Made by a program: the position numbers and the translations under genes
Assembly: GCF_030412265.1 (NCBI RefSeq)
Contig: NZ_JAUHLN010000002.1
Span: 744,001 to 808,000, forward strand
DNA from: Fictibacillus terranigra
Lineage (GTDB): Bacteria; Bacillota; Bacilli; Bacillales; Fictibacillaceae
Length of the DNA stretch: 64,000 bases
Reading direction: 5' to 3'
The notes under the pieces: model-generated
Database searches by the model: none
What the model saw: the letters and a program-made list of their open reading frames with translations, nothing else
Told to the model about the DNA's origin: nothing
Shown: positions 15,443-25,500 of the stretch, in pieces
Layout: every line of letters starts with the position of its first letter
Numbering within the stretch: position 1 is the first letter of the stretch

Positions 15443-15649
15443 AGTTACCTCCTTTTTTTCAGTAAATACTTATTTACCCAAGATGTATTCGATAAAAACT
15501 CCTTATATATCATTATGCACCACATAATTTCGTCCACTATAAAAAAGAAGTAAAGCAATTGTCAAATTAATGTCCACCTTTTCAGTATGCAAACCTCTCA
15601 TTTTTCGGTAAGATAGAACATGTTATCCGAGATAAGGAGTATGAATGAG

Positions 15650-16807
15650 ATGGAAAATAACAGGCAGACCCCGCTGCAGCAAATTGATTATAATTTAATA
15701 TTTTTACTGTTTCTTATGATATGCATCAGCTGTATGGCTATATACAGTGCACAGGAAATCGCACAGTATGATTCCAATTTCGTTATCAAACAGCTCATGT
15801 GGTATGTGATTGGTGCTTTTGCCATTGTAGGTGTAATGGTCCTGGACTTTGACCAGTTTAGAAAACTATCATGGTATCTGTACGGTTTCGGCATCCTGCT
15901 CTTAATCGGGATTGTAATAGCTCCTGAATCACTCGTTCCGAACATTAACGGTGCAAGAGCTTGGTTTCGCTTCGGCCCCTTTGCTCTCCAGCCCTCTGAG
16001 CTGATGAAGGTAGCTTTGATTATCACAATCAGCAATACCATCGCCACCCATAACGAAAAATACATCGTGAGAACGCTGCATGAAGATTTGTTGCTGATCG
16101 GAAAGATTGCGCTGATAGTGGCGCCTCCGATGCTGCTGATCCTGATGCAGCCCGATCTTGGTACAAGCCTGGTCTTCATCGCCCTTACATTAAGTCTGAT
16201 GCTTGTATCCGGCATCCGCTGGCGGATCATTTCTGTGATTATATTAATTGGAGTCCTGTTTATCACCTTGCTGGTTTGGATCTACTTTACATTCCCGCAA
16301 TTTTTCCTGGATCACATTCTGGATGAATATCAGCTTGAACGTTTTTACGCATGGCTAGATCCATACGGCCACAAAGACGAAGGGTACCACATCCGAAATG
16401 CCTTAATGGCCATCGGTTCAGGTCAGCTCTTCGGTAAAGGGTTCACCCATGGTTCTGTGTATCTGCCTGAAGCACAGACAGATTTTATCTTTTCCATCGT
16501 TGGAGAAGAATGGGGCTTTATCGGTACGAGTGTGCTGATCTCTCTATTCTTCCTAATGATCTATCGAATGATCAATACAGCGCTAGAAAGCAACGAAGCA
16601 TTTGGTAGTTACTTATGTGCCGGTGTTATCGGGATGATCACGTTTCAGGTTTTCCAAAATATTGGTATGAACATCCAGGTCATGCCGATCACAGGTATCC
16701 CGCTCCCGTTTATCAGTTACGGAGGAAGTTCAGTTCTTGCCCAAATGATTGCCTTTGGTTTAGTCCTTAATGTCCGTTCGAGAACAAGAAAATATATGTT
16801 TGAGTAA
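15650..16807 (+). CDS. FtsW/RodA/SpoVE-family SEDS protein
   Basis: A 385-residue polytopic membrane protein with about ten helices. LGTSLVFIALTLSLML, the long extracellular stretch with GKGFTHGSVYLPEAQTDFIFSIVGEEWGF and the end motif GIPLPFISYGGSSVLAQM are hallmarks of SEDS peptidoglycan polymerases. Start chosen at ATG 15650, ten bases after AAGGAG; the frame is open from 15620. B. subtilis has no SEDS gene at this point in its yjb block, so this looks like an additional lineage-specific copy. No partner PBP gene is adjacent. Role in cell shape or spore cortex is open. Confidence 0.87.
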   Translation: MENNRQTPLQQIDYNLIFLLFLMICISCMAIYSAQEIAQYDSNFVIKQLMWYVIGAFAIVGVMVLDFDQFRKLSWYLYGFGILLLIGIVIAPESLVPNINGARAWFRFGPFALQPSELMKVALIITISNTIATHNEKYIVRTLHEDLLLIGKIALIVAPPMLLILMQPDLGTSLVFIALTLSLMLVSGIRWRIISVIILIGVLFITLLVWIYFTFPQFFLDHILDEYQLERFYAWLDPYGHKDEGYHIRNALMAIGSGQLFGKGFTHGSVYLPEAQTDFIFSIVGEEWGFIGTSVLISLFFLMIYRMINTALESNEAFGSYLCAGVIGMITFQVFQNIGMNIQVMPITGIPLPFISYGGSSVLAQMIAFGLVLNVRSRTRKYMFE

Positions 16808-16836
16808 AACACCTGTGATGCAGGTGTTTTTCTTTT
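16807..16836 (+). terminator. intrinsic terminator after the SEDS gene
   Basis: AACACCTG (16808-16815) with CAGGTGTT (16821-16828), then T-rich tail. Confidence 0.85.
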
Positions 16837-16878
16837 CTTTCCTGGTTATAGTAAGTACAGATAATCGAGGTGAAGAGC

Positions 16879-17616
16879 ATGAACTATGATATCATCGGCG
16901 ACATCCATGGCTGCTGGGATGAATATTATGAACTCACCCAAAAGCTGGGATACGCCTGGAAAAATGATCGGCCAGTACATGAAGACAATCGGAAACTTGT
17001 GTTTGTCGGTGATCTCACCGACAGAGGACCCCGTTCAATCAAAGTTATGGAACATGTTTATCAGCTATGTAAAGACAATCAAGGTTTGTATGTTCCCGGA
17101 AACCATTGCAATAAGCTGTACCGGTATTTCTTGGGGCGCAACGTTAAGATTATGCATGGCCTCGAAACAACAGTTGCAGAGTTGAAGGAACTCCCAGCAG
17201 ATGAATTTAATAGCGTTAAAAAAAATTTTATGGAGCTCTATGAAAGCTCGCCCCTGTACCTTTTACTCGACCATGGCCAGCTCGTGGTTGCCCATGCAGG
17301 GATCAGGGAAGATCTAATTGGCAAGAGCGGAAAGAAAGTCGAAAGCTTTGTCCTTTATGGCGATATTACGGGGAAAACGAATCCGGATGGAACACCAGTC
17401 AGAAAAGATTGGTCCAGCCAATATCACGGACAGGCTTATATCGTGTACGGCCACACTCCTGTTTTAGAACCGAGGGAAATCAACGGGACCATCAACATTG
17501 ATACAGGCTGTGTATTTGGCAATCGCCTGACCGCCCTTAGGTACCCTGAAAGACAAACAGTGTCTGTTCCTTCTTCTATGAGGTTTGTAGAGGAAAAATT
17601 CAGGAGTTTTACATAG
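16879..17616 (+). CDS. prpE: bis(5'-nucleosyl)-tetraphosphatase PrpE
   Basis: A 245-residue metallophosphoesterase: DIIGDIHG near the start, [18 protein letters not shown], then HAG and GHTP provide the five metal-binding blocks of the PPP/ApaH-like family. The B. subtilis enzyme is, as I recall, 244 residues and is linked to Ap4A hydrolysis and spore germination control. ATG 16879 is preferred because GAGGTGA lies just before it; GTG 16870 overlaps that site. Ends at a shared terminator with the convergent pseudouridine synthase gene. Confidence 0.93.
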   Translation: MNYDIIGDIHGCWDEYYELTQKLGYAWKNDRPVHEDNRKLVFVGDLTDRGPRSIKVMEHVYQLCKDNQGLYVPGNHCNKLYRYFLGRNVKIMHGLETTVAELKELPADEFNSVKKNFMELYESSPLYLLLDHGQLVVAHAGIREDLIGKSGKKVESFVLYGDITGKTNPDGTPVRKDWSSQYHGQAYIVYGHTPVLEPREINGTINIDTGCVFGNRLTALRYPERQTVSVPSSMRFVEEKFRSFT

Positions 17617-17618
17617 GT

Positions 17619-17650
17619 AAAAAAAAAAGCCCATCAAAAGGGCTTTTTTA
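17619..17650. terminator. bidirectional terminator, prpE / pseudouridine synthase
   Basis: AAAAAGCCC (17624-17632) pairs with GGGCTTTTT (17640-17648). The right arm includes the stop region of the convergent gene. Confidence 0.88.
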
Positions 17651-18550
17651 TTGTTCTCTCATATTTCCGAAAAGCTGCTGCAAATCTTGCGGAAGCGGGG
17701 CATCTACGTTCATCAGCTTCTCTTCGAAGGGATGAAAAAAAGATACTTTCCAACTGTGAAGTGCCTGACGGGCGATCTGATCGACCGGTCCGCCATAGAG
17801 ATCATCCCCCAGCAGAGGATGGCCGATATGTGACATGTGGACTCGGATCTGATGGGTTCTTCCCGTTTCGAGCTGAAGAGAAACGAGGGTATTTCCCTCA
17901 ATCTCTTTAACCACCGAATAATGGGTCACTGATTTTTGTCCCTGTTCCGTAACCATTCTTTCCACCAAACTATCTTCATTCCTGCCGATAGGGGCGTCCA
18001 CTGTCCCGCTGAGTCTCTTAAAAAGACCTTTCACTCCGGCCAGGTAGGTTCGATTGATCGCCTTTACCTTCTGCTGCTGAGAAAAAAGGGAATGTGCAAA
18101 ACGATGTTTCGCGATCATGAGAAGGCCTGATGTATCTTTATCCAAACGATTCACAGCATGAAAGGTGCTGTGAACTCCCTCCTGTTCATAATAAGAAAGA
18201 ACTCCCTGGGCCAGAGAGCCTTTTGTTTGATAACGCGAAGGAATGGTTGGAAGTCCTGCTGGTTTGTTCACGATGAGAAGATGCTCATCCTCATAAAGAA
18301 TATCAAGGGGCATGGGGACGGGGTCCATATGGGAACTGACTTCCTCGGGTGGAAACCGGACTTCAACCTCGTCCCCGGTGCGCACATGTTTTCTGACAGT
18401 AGAAGGCTCTCCATTTACGAGAAGCTCCCCGCCTGTAAACTTAATATCAGCGAGTGCACTTTTTGAAATCTTTTTATGGACCCGCAAAAACTCACGAAGC
18501 AGACCAGCTTCGTCTTCTTTAACGGTCCATGTTATGTTAAATGCAGTCAT
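17648..18550 (-). CDS. yjbO: RluA/RluD-family pseudouridine synthase
   Basis: A 300-residue enzyme converting uridine to pseudouridine in rRNA or tRNA. An S4-like N-terminal part (GGELLVNGEPSTVRKHVRTGDEVEV) is followed by the catalytic HAVNRLDKDTSGLL motif carrying the invariant Asp, then RTHQIRVHMSHIGHPLLGDDLYGG. Located as yjbO in the conserved block, 11 bases after the NAD kinase gene on the same strand, so one transcript with NAD kinase and RelQ is likely. The RNA target is not deducible. Confidence 0.92.
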   Translation of the reverse strand: MTAFNITWTVKEDEAGLLREFLRVHKKISKSALADIKFTGGELLVNGEPSTVRKHVRTGDEVEVRFPPEEVSSHMDPVPMPLDILYEDEHLLIVNKPAGLPTIPSRYQTKGSLAQGVLSYYEQEGVHSTFHAVNRLDKDTSGLLMIAKHRFAHSLFSQQQKVKAINRTYLAGVKGLFKRLSGTVDAPIGRNEDSLVERMVTEQGQKSVTHYSVVKEIEGNTLVSLQLETGRTHQIRVHMSHIGHPLLGDDLYGGPVDQIARQALHSWKVSFFHPFEEKLMNVDAPLPQDLQQLFGNMREQ

Positions 18551-18561
18551 AATTTCTCCTG

Positions 18562-19356
18562 TTAATCAGTAACGAACGCTTCCTTCACCCTTTTCCAGAA
18601 TGGGAAAGGGCGGAATCGGGCAAACCGGATCTTTTCCTCCGCTACCCTGCACTGTATCGATTTCACTTTCTTTTGCAGCAGAAACAAATGGTCGATCGTG
18701 ATGTGAAAATCTACATCGTTCACAGGCTTCAGCATGCATGTATGATGCTGAGGAAGCACCAGGGGAGAACCGATGGTACGGAATACCCTGTTATTGATGG
18801 ATGCCATCTCTGAGAGCTGAATGGAAGGGAGAGATGGGTGAATGATCGCCCCTCCAAGTGCTTTGTTATAGGCCGTACTTCCTGAAGGAGTTGAAATACA
18901 GAGGCCGTCCCCCCGGAACGTTTCAAACAGGTCGCCTTTGATCTCCACATCCATGACGAGAGAACCTTCCCCGCTTTTTACTGTACATTCATTTAGAGCA
19001 AGATAGCTTTTTTCATCGACATCATCCAAATAGCGGACGGTCACTTCAAGAAGCGGATATTCTACAATCTGGTATGGAGTCTTTGCAATATGAATCACTA
19101 GCTTTTCCACTTCGTCAGGTACCCAATCGGCGAAAAAGCCCAGATGGCCGGTATGAATCCCTACAAATGCCGTCTGATCGATCCGATGGACATAATGGTG
19201 GAATGCATGCAGCAAGGTGCCATCACCGCCAACGGTAATGACAATATCCGGTTCTGTTTCATTGTATTGCAGCTCGAATTCCTGCAGATAGGTTTTTATT
19301 TTTTGTTTCAGCGTGTTTGATTTTTGGTCGCCTTTTGAAATAATGGCAAATTTCAC
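18562..19356 (-). CDS. nadK: NAD kinase
   Basis: A 264-residue ATP:NAD+ 2'-phosphotransferase making NADP. GGDGT at 43-47, the NE/D motif Asn122-Glu123 (LNECTVK) and the [14 protein letters not shown] glycine-rich block are present; length is typical of the compact Bacillus enzyme (ppnK/nadF). The start is GTG after CAGGTGAT. Lies between relQ and the pseudouridine synthase gene in the same orientation. Confidence 0.95.
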   Translation of the reverse strand: MKFAIISKGDQKSNTLKQKIKTYLQEFELQYNETEPDIVITVGGDGTLLHAFHHYVHRIDQTAFVGIHTGHLGFFADWVPDEVEKLVIHIAKTPYQIVEYPLLEVTVRYLDDVDEKSYLALNECTVKSGEGSLVMDVEIKGDLFETFRGDGLCISTPSGSTAYNKALGGAIIHPSLPSIQLSEMASINNRVFRTIGSPLVLPQHHTCMLKPVNDVDFHITIDHLFLLQKKVKSIQCRVAEEKIRFARFRPFPFWKRVKEAFVTD

Positions 19357-19382
19357 GTATGGATCACCTGCTTCTGAAGAAA

Positions 19383-20024
19383 TTATGTAGAAGGATTGGA
19401 GCCTTTTCCAGCATCTGTTCTTTCAGAGAACACGATTTGAGCCTCCTGAACTTCTCCTCTAATCTCAGCCATCTCTTCGTCCAGGCGGCTTGCGGCTTCT
19501 GCTGCCCGCTGAAGACGGAGCTGGATGTCTTTCGGGATTCGTCCATGATATTTATAATTTAAAGAATGCTCAATGGTCGCCCAGAAATTCATCGCCAATG
19601 TACGGATCTGAACTTCAGCCAGTAAAGGCTTCTCACCTTCTAAGGTCTGTACGGGATAACGGATGACCAGATGATAGGATCTGTAACCGCTGGGCTTTTT
19701 GTTAGTAATATAATCCCGCTCCTCAACAATTTCGAAGTCTTTGCGGTTTCTAAGCATATCGATGACTTTCTTAATATCATCCGTAAACTGGCACATGATG
19801 CGCAATCCGGCAATATCCTGAATCTCTTCTTCTATTTTTTCAAACGGAATATTCTTTTGCGAGGCTTTGTTCAAAATAGAGTTAATAGGCTTTACCCTTC
19901 CTGTGACAAATTCAATCGGTGATTGCTTCGTGGTCTTCTGAAATTGTTCCCGGATTCCTCTGAATTTTACTTTTAATTCATCTACTGCTTGTTTGTAGGG
20001 GGCGAGAAGGGTCTCCCAATCCAT
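19383..20024 (-). CDS. relQ: small alarmone synthetase RelQ (GTP pyrophosphokinase YjbM)
   Basis: A 213-residue single-domain (p)ppGpp synthetase: [33 protein letters not shown] and [25 protein letters not shown] are the RelA/SpoT synthetase blocks, and the C-terminal coiled helix ([17 protein letters not shown]) supports tetramer formation. No hydrolase or TGS domain. ATG 20024 is chosen over GTG 20036 because AAGGTG is correctly spaced and the N-terminus then matches B. subtilis YjbM. First of three genes with nadK and yjbO. Confidence 0.93.
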   Translation of the reverse strand: MDWETLLAPYKQAVDELKVKFRGIREQFQKTTKQSPIEFVTGRVKPINSILNKASQKNIPFEKIEEEIQDIAGLRIMCQFTDDIKKVIDMLRNRKDFEIVEERDYITNKKPSGYRSYHLVIRYPVQTLEGEKPLLAEVQIRTLAMNFWATIEHSLNYKYHGRIPKDIQLRLQRAAEAASRLDEEMAEIRGEVQEAQIVFSERTDAGKGSNPST

Positions 20025-20051
20025 TGCCTCATCCACCTTCCTCTAAATACT

Positions 20052-20435
20052 TTACTTGCTGTTCACTGTAAATGATCGATCTACAGCTTTAAGCATATCG
20101 TCACCATAATTGCTGTTGTCTTTAATATTTTCGAGCAGATAAGACAGTTCAGCATGCAGGGAAGACAGCTCGAAAAAAGTGTCCTCCTCAGCCTTTTTTA
20201 AAACAACGGGAAGTTCATTCACCAACGCTTCATTTAATTGACCCCAAAGCGGCTCAGGCAGACCGATATAAACGAGGTCGTCCTCTGTCTCCATAACATA
20301 GATAAATGAAAGCTGATCTGAATCAACAAGCATCCTGCTGCCGTCTTTCCATTCAGAAAAGCCTTGTCCCTCCTCTATGCTGAGCGTAAGTTGTTCTCCT
20401 GTAACTGCTTGACTTACGTTGTGTCTGATTGCCAT
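20052..20435 (-). CDS. yjbL: UPF0738-family protein YjbL
   Basis: A 127-residue acidic, soluble protein in the yjbL position between relQ and the CYTH gene. The segment SFIYVMETEDDLVYIGLPEPLWGQLNEAL is what I associate with UPF0738. Function unknown. No motif suggests catalysis. Good AGGAGGTACAGC before the ATG. Probably co-transcribed with relQ 27 bases downstream. Confidence 0.8.
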   Translation of the reverse strand: MAIRHNVSQAVTGEQLTLSIEEGQGFSEWKDGSRMLVDSDQLSFIYVMETEDDLVYIGLPEPLWGQLNEALVNELPVVLKKAEEDTFFELSSLHAELSYLLENIKDNSNYGDDMLKAVDRSFTVNSK

Positions 20436-20567
20436 GCTGTACCTCCTAAAACAATTATTCTACTCTTTAGTTTAACATAATTATTGAGTCAGTTTGTCAT
20501 TTGAGAATCAAATAAGGCTGTGTCATAATGGGTTTCTAGCAATACATACGAAGAAGGAGTGCTTGAT

Positions 20568-21149
20568 ATGCAGCAAGAAATTGAAATAGAGTTTAAAAAT
20601 ATGCTGACACCTGATGAATTCTTTCGGTTATCCAATGAGCTTTCACTAAGAGAACAATCATTTGCCACCCAGACCAACTATTACTTCGACACCCCTGATT
20701 TTTTACTTAAACAGCACCTCAGTGCACTCCGAATCCGCGAAAAACAAGGTTACTTTGTTTTAACGTTAAAACAGCCGCATCCGGAAGGACTGCTGGAAAC
20801 CCATCAAAACCTCAGCGAAACAGAGTACAAGGCATTCATGAATGGAGAAAAATTTGTGGAAGGGCAAATCTATTCCATACTTTCTGGCCTAGGTATCGAA
20901 CCACAAAACGTCCATTACCTTGGGGCACTGACAACGAAACGGGCGGAAACAGAAACGGCTGGCGGGATTCTTGTCCTTGATGAAAATCAATACCTTTCCA
21001 TTACCGATTATGAACTTGAATACGAAGCAAAGGAACGAAAACAGGGAGAAGCAGATTTCCACCGTTTTTTACAGGAGAAAGGAATACCCGAAAGAAAAAC
21101 ACTTAATAAAATCCAGCGGTTCTTTGAAGCAAAAAGCAGCGAACTTTAA
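20568..21149 (+). CDS. yjbK: CYTH-domain protein YjbK (triphosphatase-like)
   Basis: A 193-residue CYTH (CyaB/thiamine-triphosphatase) protein: the signature EIEIEFK at 4-10, FDTPDF, LRIREKQGYFVLTLKQP and the acidic strand YELEYEAKE line the tunnel that binds polyphosphate groups and metal. Start ATG 20568 has AAGAAGGAG 8 bases before; GTG 20559 overlaps it. Inorganic triphosphate or an organic triphosphate is the likely substrate. Divergent from yjbL. Confidence 0.88.
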   Translation: MQQEIEIEFKNMLTPDEFFRLSNELSLREQSFATQTNYYFDTPDFLLKQHLSALRIREKQGYFVLTLKQPHPEGLLETHQNLSETEYKAFMNGEKFVEGQIYSILSGLGIEPQNVHYLGALTTKRAETETAGGILVLDENQYLSITDYELEYEAKERKQGEADFHRFLQEKGIPERKTLNKIQRFFEAKSSEL

Positions 21150-21206
21150 TTGTTTAATTCTTCCTCATTTGATATGATTATACATATAGATTGAGGAGAG
21201 AACAAA

Positions 21207-21833
21207 ATGAAAATAGATACAATGAAATGGCTGATGGAAATCCAAGCCCTTCAACAGCTTAATGTTAATGGAACAGCATCCACTCCTGGATCATCACCCT
21301 TCGCTATGATCCTGCAGCAATTAAGTAAAGCGGCTGGGTTTGATCAGCCTGCTGCAGTTCACGTCATGCCGGCGATCAGCACACCAGCAATGCCGGCTGT
21401 TCCAAACACCCCGTCATTAGAGCACCATCATTCCATCTCATCCGCTCCGAAAGATATCGATTCTATCATCGAGAGAATGAGCTCTAAATATGGCGTAAAT
21501 GCTGGCCTCATCCGGTCAGTCATTCAGCAGGAATCCGGTTTTAATCCTTTGAGTAAAAGCCCTGCTGGTGCTATGGGATTAATGCAGCTAATGCCTGCAA
21601 CGGCAAAATCACTAGGCGTACAGAACCCTTATAATCCCGAAGATAATATTGAAGGCGGAGTTAAATACATAGAACAGCTGCTTGAACGTTACGATGGGGA
21701 TGAAAAACTCGCACTGGCTGCTTATAATGCCGGTCCGGGCAATGTGGCCAAATATGGAGGGATCCCGCCTTTTGAAGAAACTCAAAACTATGTGAATAAA
21801 GTGATGGAATCTTACCAGACAATGAATGCTTGA
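21207..21833 (+). CDS. yjbJ: lytic transglycosylase, SLT domain (YjbJ)
   Basis: A 208-residue protein. Residues 1-85 are a low-complexity Ala/Pro-rich region; residues about 90-205 are a goose-lysozyme-like SLT domain with the catalytic Glu in IQQESGFNPLSKSPAGAMGLMQLMPATA and NPEDNIEGGVKYI, then ALAAYNAGPGNVAKYGG. It should cleave peptidoglycan to 1,6-anhydro ends. No classical signal peptide is visible, as is also true for the short B. subtilis relative. Strong GAGGAGAG before the ATG; own terminator. Confidence 0.9.
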   Translation: MKIDTMKWLMEIQALQQLNVNGTASTPGSSPFAMILQQLSKAAGFDQPAAVHVMPAISTPAMPAVPNTPSLEHHHSISSAPKDIDSIIERMSSKYGVNAGLIRSVIQQESGFNPLSKSPAGAMGLMQLMPATAKSLGVQNPYNPEDNIEGGVKYIEQLLERYDGDEKLALAAYNAGPGNVAKYGGIPPFEETQNYVNKVMESYQTMNA

Positions 21834-21861
21834 CCGCCCTTTCGATTGGGGCGGTTTTTTC
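21831..21861 (+). terminator. intrinsic terminator after yjbJ
   Basis: ACCGCCC (21833-21839) with GGGCGGT (21849-21855), then TTTTT. Confidence 0.88.
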
Positions 21862-22030
21862 ATGGGCTCCTTCGGCAATCCTATTGTTTGCTAATCCTGC
21901 TATACCCTTGCTACAATAGGGTTATCAAGTCCGGCACCATTTAACCCTGAGGATTTTTTATGTGATCATCGGTCACCCAAATCCCAGTTCTGCAACCGAT
22001 TTTGTGAAAAATGTTGAAGGAGTTTTCACC

Positions 22031-22441
22031 ATGAATGAAATGGATATGACCCCATATGAACATCTGGGCGGAGAAGAGGTTCTTACAAAAATGGTGACAA
22101 ATTTTTACCACCATGTTAAACAGAACGAAGTCCTGGCCCCCCTTTTTCCTGATGATCTATCTGAAACTGCCCGTAAGCAGATTCAATTTCTTACTCAGTT
22201 TCTTGGCGGTCCATCATTATATACGATGGAACATGGGCATCCTATGCTTAGAGCACGGCACATGCCATTTCCAATCACAGAACGCCATGCAAAAGCTTGG
22301 CTTGAATGTATGGGGAAAGCAATGGATTCTGTTTCCCTTGAAGGACCTCTGAGGGATTTTATCACCAGCCGTCTAACCATGACCGCTTATCATATGGTAA
22401 ATACGTCCGATGATAGCCATGGAAAGGAGAATAACTCTTGA
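22031..22441 (+). CDS. yjbI: group II truncated haemoglobin (YjbI)
   Basis: A 136-residue trHb[56 protein letters not shown] contain the family landmarks; His77 in LRARHMPF is the proximal haem ligand. B. subtilis YjbI works next to YjbH and has been tied to peroxide and oxygen chemistry. ATG 22031 is preferred (GAAGGAG 8 bases before); the frame is open to 21962. The stop TGA overlaps the TTG start of yjbH by TTGA, implying coupled translation. Confidence 0.93.
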   Translation: MNEMDMTPYEHLGGEEVLTKMVTNFYHHVKQNEVLAPLFPDDLSETARKQIQFLTQFLGGPSLYTMEHGHPMLRARHMPFPITERHAKAWLECMGKAMDSVSLEGPLRDFITSRLTMTAYHMVNTSDDSHGKENNS

Positions 22442-23343
22442 CACCTTTTGAAGCCGAATATCCTTATGAAGCGAAGCACAAGGGTAATCTAAGTGCTTCC
22501 AGCTGTCATAAGCCCTTGGAATTATACTCTGTCATTGACCCATTATGCCCGGAATGCTGGGCATTGGAACCTATTTTAAAGAAGCTTCAGGTTGAGTATG
22601 GACAATATTTCACATTAAGGCACATCATTGGCGGGAGATTGGAATCCCTAAATTCTTTTAGACGGAAAGGCCAGCAGTCCGCTGAACGCATCGCAGACCG
22701 TTGGGATAAAATCGCAAATCGGACGGGTATGAGCTGTGACGGTGATCTTTGGTTTGAAGATCCGATCCTGGCTCCCTACCTTGTATTCCTGGCCATAAAA
22801 GCAGCTGAACTGCAAGGAAAGCAATCAGGAAACAAGTTTTTGCGCAAACTGAGAGAGCAATTGTTTTTGCAAAAGCAGAATATCTCTAAAGAGGAAGCAC
22901 TTTTTGAGATCGCAAAAAACGCTGGGTTGGACGCTTATGAATTCATTAAGGATATGCATTCACAATCAGCGATAAAAGCCCTCCAGTGTGATAGGAAATT
23001 TGCAAATGAGATGGAAATTGACGAGATTCCTACCCTCGTCATATTTAATGATAAAGCTGAAGAAGACGGGATAAAAATTGCCGGGAGCTACCAATATTCA
23101 ATTTATGTAGAAATCATTGGTGAGATGCTCGGGTTTCATCCAGAACCCAAGTCCCCTCCACCGCTTGAGGAGTTTATGAGAATTTATCGGTTTGTGGCTA
23201 CGAAAGAACTTTCCGTCGTGTACAACATGGCACCGAGCGAAATTGAAAAAGCCATGAAGAAACTTATTCTTAAACAAGTGGTTGAACGTGTTCCGGTTAA
23301 ACACGGTACATTCTGGAGATACAATACATCACAAACGGGCTGA
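22438..23343 (+). CDS. yjbH: DsbA-like ClpXP adaptor for Spx, YjbH
   Basis: A 301-residue thioredoxin-fold protein with CPEC at 37-40 ([10 protein letters not shown]) and the DsbA-like helical insert. YjbH binds Spx and feeds it to ClpXP; disulfide stress relieves this. Starts at TTG overlapping the yjbI stop, with AAAGGAG before. Its client gene spx lies 5 kb away. About 20-30 residues at the N-terminus are His/Cys containing (SSCHKP), as in other YjbH proteins that bind zinc. Followed by its own terminator. Confidence 0.93.
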   Translation: MTPFEAEYPYEAKHKGNLSASSCHKPLELYSVIDPLCPECWALEPILKKLQVEYGQYFTLRHIIGGRLESLNSFRRKGQQSAERIADRWDKIANRTGMSCDGDLWFEDPILAPYLVFLAIKAAELQGKQSGNKFLRKLREQLFLQKQNISKEEALFEIAKNAGLDAYEFIKDMHSQSAIKALQCDRKFANEMEIDEIPTLVIFNDKAEEDGIKIAGSYQYSIYVEIIGEMLGFHPEPKSPPPLEEFMRIYRFVATKELSVVYNMAPSEIEKAMKKLILKQVVERVPVKHGTFWRYNTSQTG

Positions 23344-23372
23344 CGAACCTTTCCCTAAGGTTCGTCTTTTTA
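23343..23372 (+). terminator. intrinsic terminator after yjbH
   Basis: ACGAACCT (23343-23350) with AGGTTCGT (23358-23365), then CTTTTTATT. Confidence 0.87.
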
Positions 23373-23422
23373 TTGAATAGCTCTGGACTTCCTTGAATAC
23401 AATGGAGACAAGGAGGGACTCC

Positions 23423-23605
23423 ATGTTTTTATTCTTTTTTACACTGTCTTTGTTGTTTATTGCCGGCTGTTTTTATTTTTTTCTTCTGTCACTGTTAAAA
23501 ATGATCTCTCTCGCACTGTCCGTTCCTCTGCTTTTTCTTTCCATCTTTCTTTTTTTATTGTGTCTCAACTACCGAAATAAATTGAAAAGACCTTTCCACA
23601 ATTAA
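23423..23605 (+). CDS. small two-helix membrane protein
   Basis: A 60-residue protein with two hydrophobic segments (about 2-26 and 28-48) and a short basic tail (RNKLKRPFHN). ATG 23423 follows AAGGAGG. It lies between yjbH and pepF, where B. subtilis has a small gene (yizD), but I cannot confirm homology. The Cys at residue 14 (IAGC) resembles but is not clearly a lipobox. Function unknown. Confidence 0.6.
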   Translation: MFLFFFTLSLLFIAGCFYFFLLSLLKMISLALSVPLLFLSIFLFLLCLNYRNKLKRPFHN

Positions 23606-23646
23606 AAGAGCTCTTTACCGGGTCTGCCGATAAAGAGCTCTTTTCA
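23604..23646. terminator. strong bidirectional terminator before pepF
   Basis: A 14-bp perfect stem, AAAAGAGCTCTTTA (23604-23617) with TAAAGAGCTCTTTT (23631-23644), serves both the small membrane gene and pepF. Confidence 0.92.
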
Positions 23647-23648
23647 TT

Positions 23649-25466
23649 TTATTTTTCAAATAATAAACTTTCCATCTCATCCAATATTTCTTCAAAGACT
23701 TTTAGCGCATCCTCAACTGGCTTAGAGGTCGTCATATCAACACCCGCTTTTTTCAGTACTTCGATCGGATAATCAGAACTTCCTGCTTTCAGGAATTCGA
23801 TGTAACGGGAAACCGCACTCTCTCCTTCTTCCAAGATCTGTTTAGAAAGGGAAGCGGCCGCACTGAAGCCTGTTGCGTATTGATACACATAGAAATTATA
23901 ATAGAAATGTGGAATTCTTGACCATTCCAGGCCGATCTCTTTGTCGATGACCACATTTTCACCAAAATATTTAACGTTTAGGTCGTAATAAATCTTGGTG
24001 AGAAGTTCTGGTGTTAACGGCTCCCCGTTCGCTGCTTTTACATGGATTGCCTGTTCGAATTCGGCAAACATGGTCTGACGGAATACCGTTCCCCTGAAGC
24101 CTTCCAAGTGATGGTTCAACAGATACAGCTTTTCCTGCTTGTCCTTAGTTTTGTTCAGCATATAATGATTCAATAATGCTTCATTGCACGTGGACGCTAC
24201 TTCAGCTACAAAGATGGAATAATCAGCGTAAGGATAAGGCTGATATTCTCTCGTATAATAGCTGTGAACCGAGTGCCCGATCTCATGTGTCAATGTGAAA
24301 AGGTTATTCACATTATCCTGCCAGTTCAGCAAGATATAGGGCATCGTGCCATAAGCACCAGACGAATAGGCTCCGCTTCGTTTCCCTGCATTTTCATGCA
24401 CATCAATCCAGCGTTTTTCGAAACCTTCTTTTACAATATTCACATATTCTTCGCCCATCGGTTCCAAGCTTTCAAGCACAAGTTTTTTCGCTTCCCCGTA
24501 TGGTACTTCCATCTTCACATCCTGCACAAGCGGTGTATATAGATCGTACATATGAAGCTCATCCACATTTAAAGCACGCTTTCGAATGTCCACATAACGG
24601 TGCAGCAGATGAAGATGATCATTTACAGTTTTGACCAGATTTTCATATACTTCTTCGGAGATATTATTGCTGTGTAGAGCAGCTTCCCGGGCAGACTCAA
24701 ATTTTCTTGTTCTGGCAAAGAAATTATCTTTTTTCACAGTGCCTGCCAATGTGCTTGCAAACGTGTTTTTAAATGTATCATACGTTCCATATACCGCTTT
24801 GAACGCATCTTCCCTCACACGCCTGTCACTGCTTTCTAAGAAGCGTATATACCTGCCGTGTGTAACTTCAATTTCCTCCCCGTTCTCATCTTTAATGTCA
24901 GGAAATTTAAGGTCCGCATTGTTCAGCATTCCGAATGTTGTGCTGGCACTTGCTGTTACTTCACTGACATCAGCAAGGAGAGCTTCTTCCTCTTTAGAAA
25001 GCACATGCGGCCGCTGGCGATTGATCTCATCCAGGGCATGCTGATATAAATGCAGATCTTTATATTCTTTTACGTACCCTTGAATGACCTCTTCCGGCAA
25101 AGACAAAATTTCAGGAACCGCAAACGATAGTGAACTGCTAACCTGTGTTGCGAGATTGGATGCACGGTCATTCAATCCTTGATAATATGAATTCGTTGTG
25201 TCTTGATCGTACCTCATATGGGCGTATGTATAGAGCTTCCCAAGCTTTTTTGTGAGCTCGTCCTGTTTTTGAAAAAAATGATACAGCGTTTCTGCTGATT
25301 CACCAAGTTTTCCTTGAAACTTCTTCAACTCAGGCAATAATCCTTTTATTTCATTAAATTCTTCTTCCCACTTGTCGTTCGTTTCGTAAATGGCTTCAAG
25401 ATCCCATGTATCCTGCTGTGGTAATTCTTCCCGTTTCGGAAGAGATTTTGATTTTGTTTGAGCCAT
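23649..25466 (-). CDS. pepF: oligoendopeptidase F
   Basis: A 605-residue M3B zinc metallopeptidase. The HEXXH motif is H394-E-I-G-H398 (TLTHEIGHSVHSYY), with the third ligand in ADYSIFVAEVASTCNE about 25 residues later. The N-terminal helical half forms the channel that restricts substrates to short peptides. It works in the cytoplasm on peptides, which fits a locus that also has oppABCDF. Full length for the family. AGGAGGTGCC before the ATG. Confidence 0.95.
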   Translation of the reverse strand: MAQTKSKSLPKREELPQQDTWDLEAIYETNDKWEEEFNEIKGLLPELKKFQGKLGESAETLYHFFQKQDELTKKLGKLYTYAHMRYDQDTTNSYYQGLNDRASNLATQVSSSLSFAVPEILSLPEEVIQGYVKEYKDLHLYQHALDEINRQRPHVLSKEEEALLADVSEVTASASTTFGMLNNADLKFPDIKDENGEEIEVTHGRYIRFLESSDRRVREDAFKAVYGTYDTFKNTFASTLAGTVKKDNFFARTRKFESAREAALHSNNISEEVYENLVKTVNDHLHLLHRYVDIRKRALNVDELHMYDLYTPLVQDVKMEVPYGEAKKLVLESLEPMGEEYVNIVKEGFEKRWIDVHENAGKRSGAYSSGAYGTMPYILLNWQDNVNNLFTLTHEIGHSVHSYYTREYQPYPYADYSIFVAEVASTCNEALLNHYMLNKTKDKQEKLYLLNHHLEGFRGTVFRQTMFAEFEQAIHVKAANGEPLTPELLTKIYYDLNVKYFGENVVIDKEIGLEWSRIPHFYYNFYVYQYATGFSAAASLSKQILEEGESAVSRYIEFLKAGSSDYPIEVLKKAGVDMTTSKPVEDALKVFEEILDEMESLLFEK

Positions 25467-25500
25467 GCAGCGGCACCTCCTGCTTAAATTTTGTGCATAC

